Shown: piece after piece, positions 6,227 through 6,941 of the stretch | Layout: each line of letters starts with the position of its first letter | How positions within the stretch are numbered: position 1 is the stretch's first letter | NCBI GenBank assembly: GCA_023301645.1 | Contig: JALZUH010000093.1 | Location: 1-6,941, forward strand | Direction of reading: 5' to 3' | From: Akkermansiaceae bacterium | GTDB lineage: Bacteria > Verrucomicrobiota > Verrucomicrobiia > Verrucomicrobiales > Akkermansiaceae | Length of the DNA stretch: 6,941 bases | Notes under the pieces: generated by a model | What the model was told of the DNA's origin: nothing | The model's database searches: none | Seen by the model: the letters and a program-made list of their open reading frames with translations, nothing else | Translations under genes and position numbers: made by a program

Positions 6227-6808
6227 ATGGTGCCCAAGCGCAACATACTACCCATCCTGCTCAAAGACTGTGCAAACGGATTCTACCAGCAGATGTATTT
6301 CCTAGGGAAGGACGTCATCCACCCTGCGGGAAACCAGCTCATTAAATATGGGTTTAAAAAATCCCCCTCTCAAGGGCTCAAAGGCACCAGCTGCTACAGA
6401 CTCGACGAGCCAAGTGGCGTCATCGAGCTCTACGGCTCCTGTGCTAGCACCTACTCGGAAGACTCCAAGCTCGTCTTCCTCCGTGAACGCTGCCGCTTCT
6501 ATCACTGGCTACCTAATCACCCGCTTATTGCAGGGCAATGGTCAGCAGACAAAGTCGACGTAAGCACACCACAAGACATCCTAGCATCCCTCACGCCACT
6601 ACTGCAATGGTGGCTCGCATACGAAGCATGGATCGAGGAAAACCATGGCAGCGACTACCGCAAGCAATGCTACCGAGAATGGGCCAAGATCAAATCCAAA
6701 GCGAACTGGCTGCCACCTGAGCTAGCCACCCAATGGATCAATACATTTCTTGAGCAGCAAGGGCAAACACCTCGCCCCAAGCAACTCCTCAGTAAAAAAG
6801 CTATTTAG
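6227..6808 (+). CDS. Protein of unknown function (193 residues) downstream of the MerC-family gene
   Basis: I do not recognise this family. The protein starts 17 bases after the MerC-family stop on the same strand, so the two are probably co-transcribed. It looks soluble, with no signal peptide or membrane helix. It is rich in aromatic residues, with a notable tryptophan-rich helix (LLQWWLAYEAWIEENHG, about 125-141), and has scattered Cys at 15, 56, 72, 89 and 148. The central part (about 22-96, YFLGKDVIHPAGNQLIKYGF to RFYHWL) has alternating strand-like segments. The C-terminal half looks helical and ends in a basic tail. The ATG at 6227 lacks a Shine-Dalgarno sequence, and a shorter start at Met23 is possible. 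Codon use with C-rich third positions matches the gene upstream, supporting real coding. Any link to metal handling is guesswork from position. Confidence 0.7.
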   Translation: MVPKRNILPILLKDCANGFYQQMYFLGKDVIHPAGNQLIKYGFKKSPSQGLKGTSCYRLDEPSGVIELYGSCASTYSEDSKLVFLRERCRFYHWLPNHPLIAGQWSADKVDVSTPQDILASLTPLLQWWLAYEAWIEENHGSDYRKQCYREWAKIKSKANWLPPELATQWINTFLEQQGQTPRPKQLLSKKAI

Positions 6809-6831
6809 CACCTTTCTGAGCCCCGCAAGGC

Positions 6832-6941
6832 TTAATACGCCCAGGTCAGACCAACACCTGCGTGAAAGAAATCAACAAGCTGATCATCCCCTGCGAGATT
6901 AGCATCACTGCCTAATTCCCAGCTGTAGCTCGTGTGCGCGG
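6832..6941 (-). CDS. C-terminal end of an outer-membrane beta-barrel protein (partial)
   Basis: Only the last 35 residues lie in the window; the gene runs off the right edge. The segment HTSYSWELGSDANLAGDDQLVDFFHAGVGLTWAY ends directly at a TAA stop. It has the pattern of barrel proteins: an alternating strand, an acidic turn (GSDANLAGDDQ), and a final amphipathic strand (FFHAGVGLTWAY) ending in an aromatic residue. That terminal aromatic is part of the signal read by the BAM machinery. The specific family, such as a porin or transporter, cannot be told from this piece. The gene converges on the 193-residue gene with 23 bases between stops and no convincing terminator. Confidence 0.6.
   Translation of the reverse strand, partial: AHTSYSWELGSDANLAGDDQLVDFFHAGVGLTWAY

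Noticed and set aside
6815..6832. Possible terminator hairpin AGCC...GGCT between the convergent genes
   Set aside because: The stem is about 4 bp and has no clear T-run on either strand.

Overview
The window is chromosomal sequence from a bacterium whose genes mostly lack a Shine-Dalgarno sequence. Intermediate base composition, PVC/Verrucomicrobia-like versions of the housekeeping proteins and SD-poor starts make me lean towards a (possibly aquatic) Verrucomicrobiota member. This is an impression from protein character, not a database result.

Layout. Left edge (+): the C-terminal part of a D-hexose-6-phosphate mutarotase. Then three minus-strand genes: a GtrA-family membrane protein, a class II fructose-1,6-bisphosphatase (GlpX) ending in a clear intrinsic terminator, and a full-length phosphoenolpyruvate carboxylase (Ppc). 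A divergent promoter region of about 200 bases, rich in inverted repeats, separates ppc from a plus-strand pair: a MerC-family membrane protein and an unrecognised 193-residue protein. At the right edge, the last strand of an outer-membrane beta-barrel protein converges on them from the minus strand.

Main result. The MerC-family gene is interrupted by one in-frame TGA (5994-5996), yet the same frame stays open for 70 more codons. Those codons encode exactly what the upstream part lacks: the fourth membrane helix with its H-x-x-N ending and a Cys-rich tail. No ATG, GTG or TTG lies between the TGA and that helix. Eleven bases after the TGA is a perfect 8-bp hairpin, GGAAGCAG-GTT-CTGCTTCC. Its GCA-GGU(U)C-UGC tip and its 18-base distance from the UGA match my memory of the E. 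coli fdhF SECIS element. TGA is an ordinary stop in the mutarotase gene, so the code is not reassigned. I read this as a candidate selenoprotein: a MerC-type transporter with selenocysteine in a Cys-rich loop. A nonsense mutation is the main rival. A 19-bp, Fur-box-sized palindrome sits 45 bases before its start, suggesting metal-responsive control.

The metabolic genes (hexose-phosphate mutarotase, fructose bisphosphatase, PEP carboxylase) form a loose central-carbon neighbourhood. Ppc has lost two of the four residues that bind the feedback inhibitor aspartate in E. coli, and GlpX has Asp where E. coli has Glu88.
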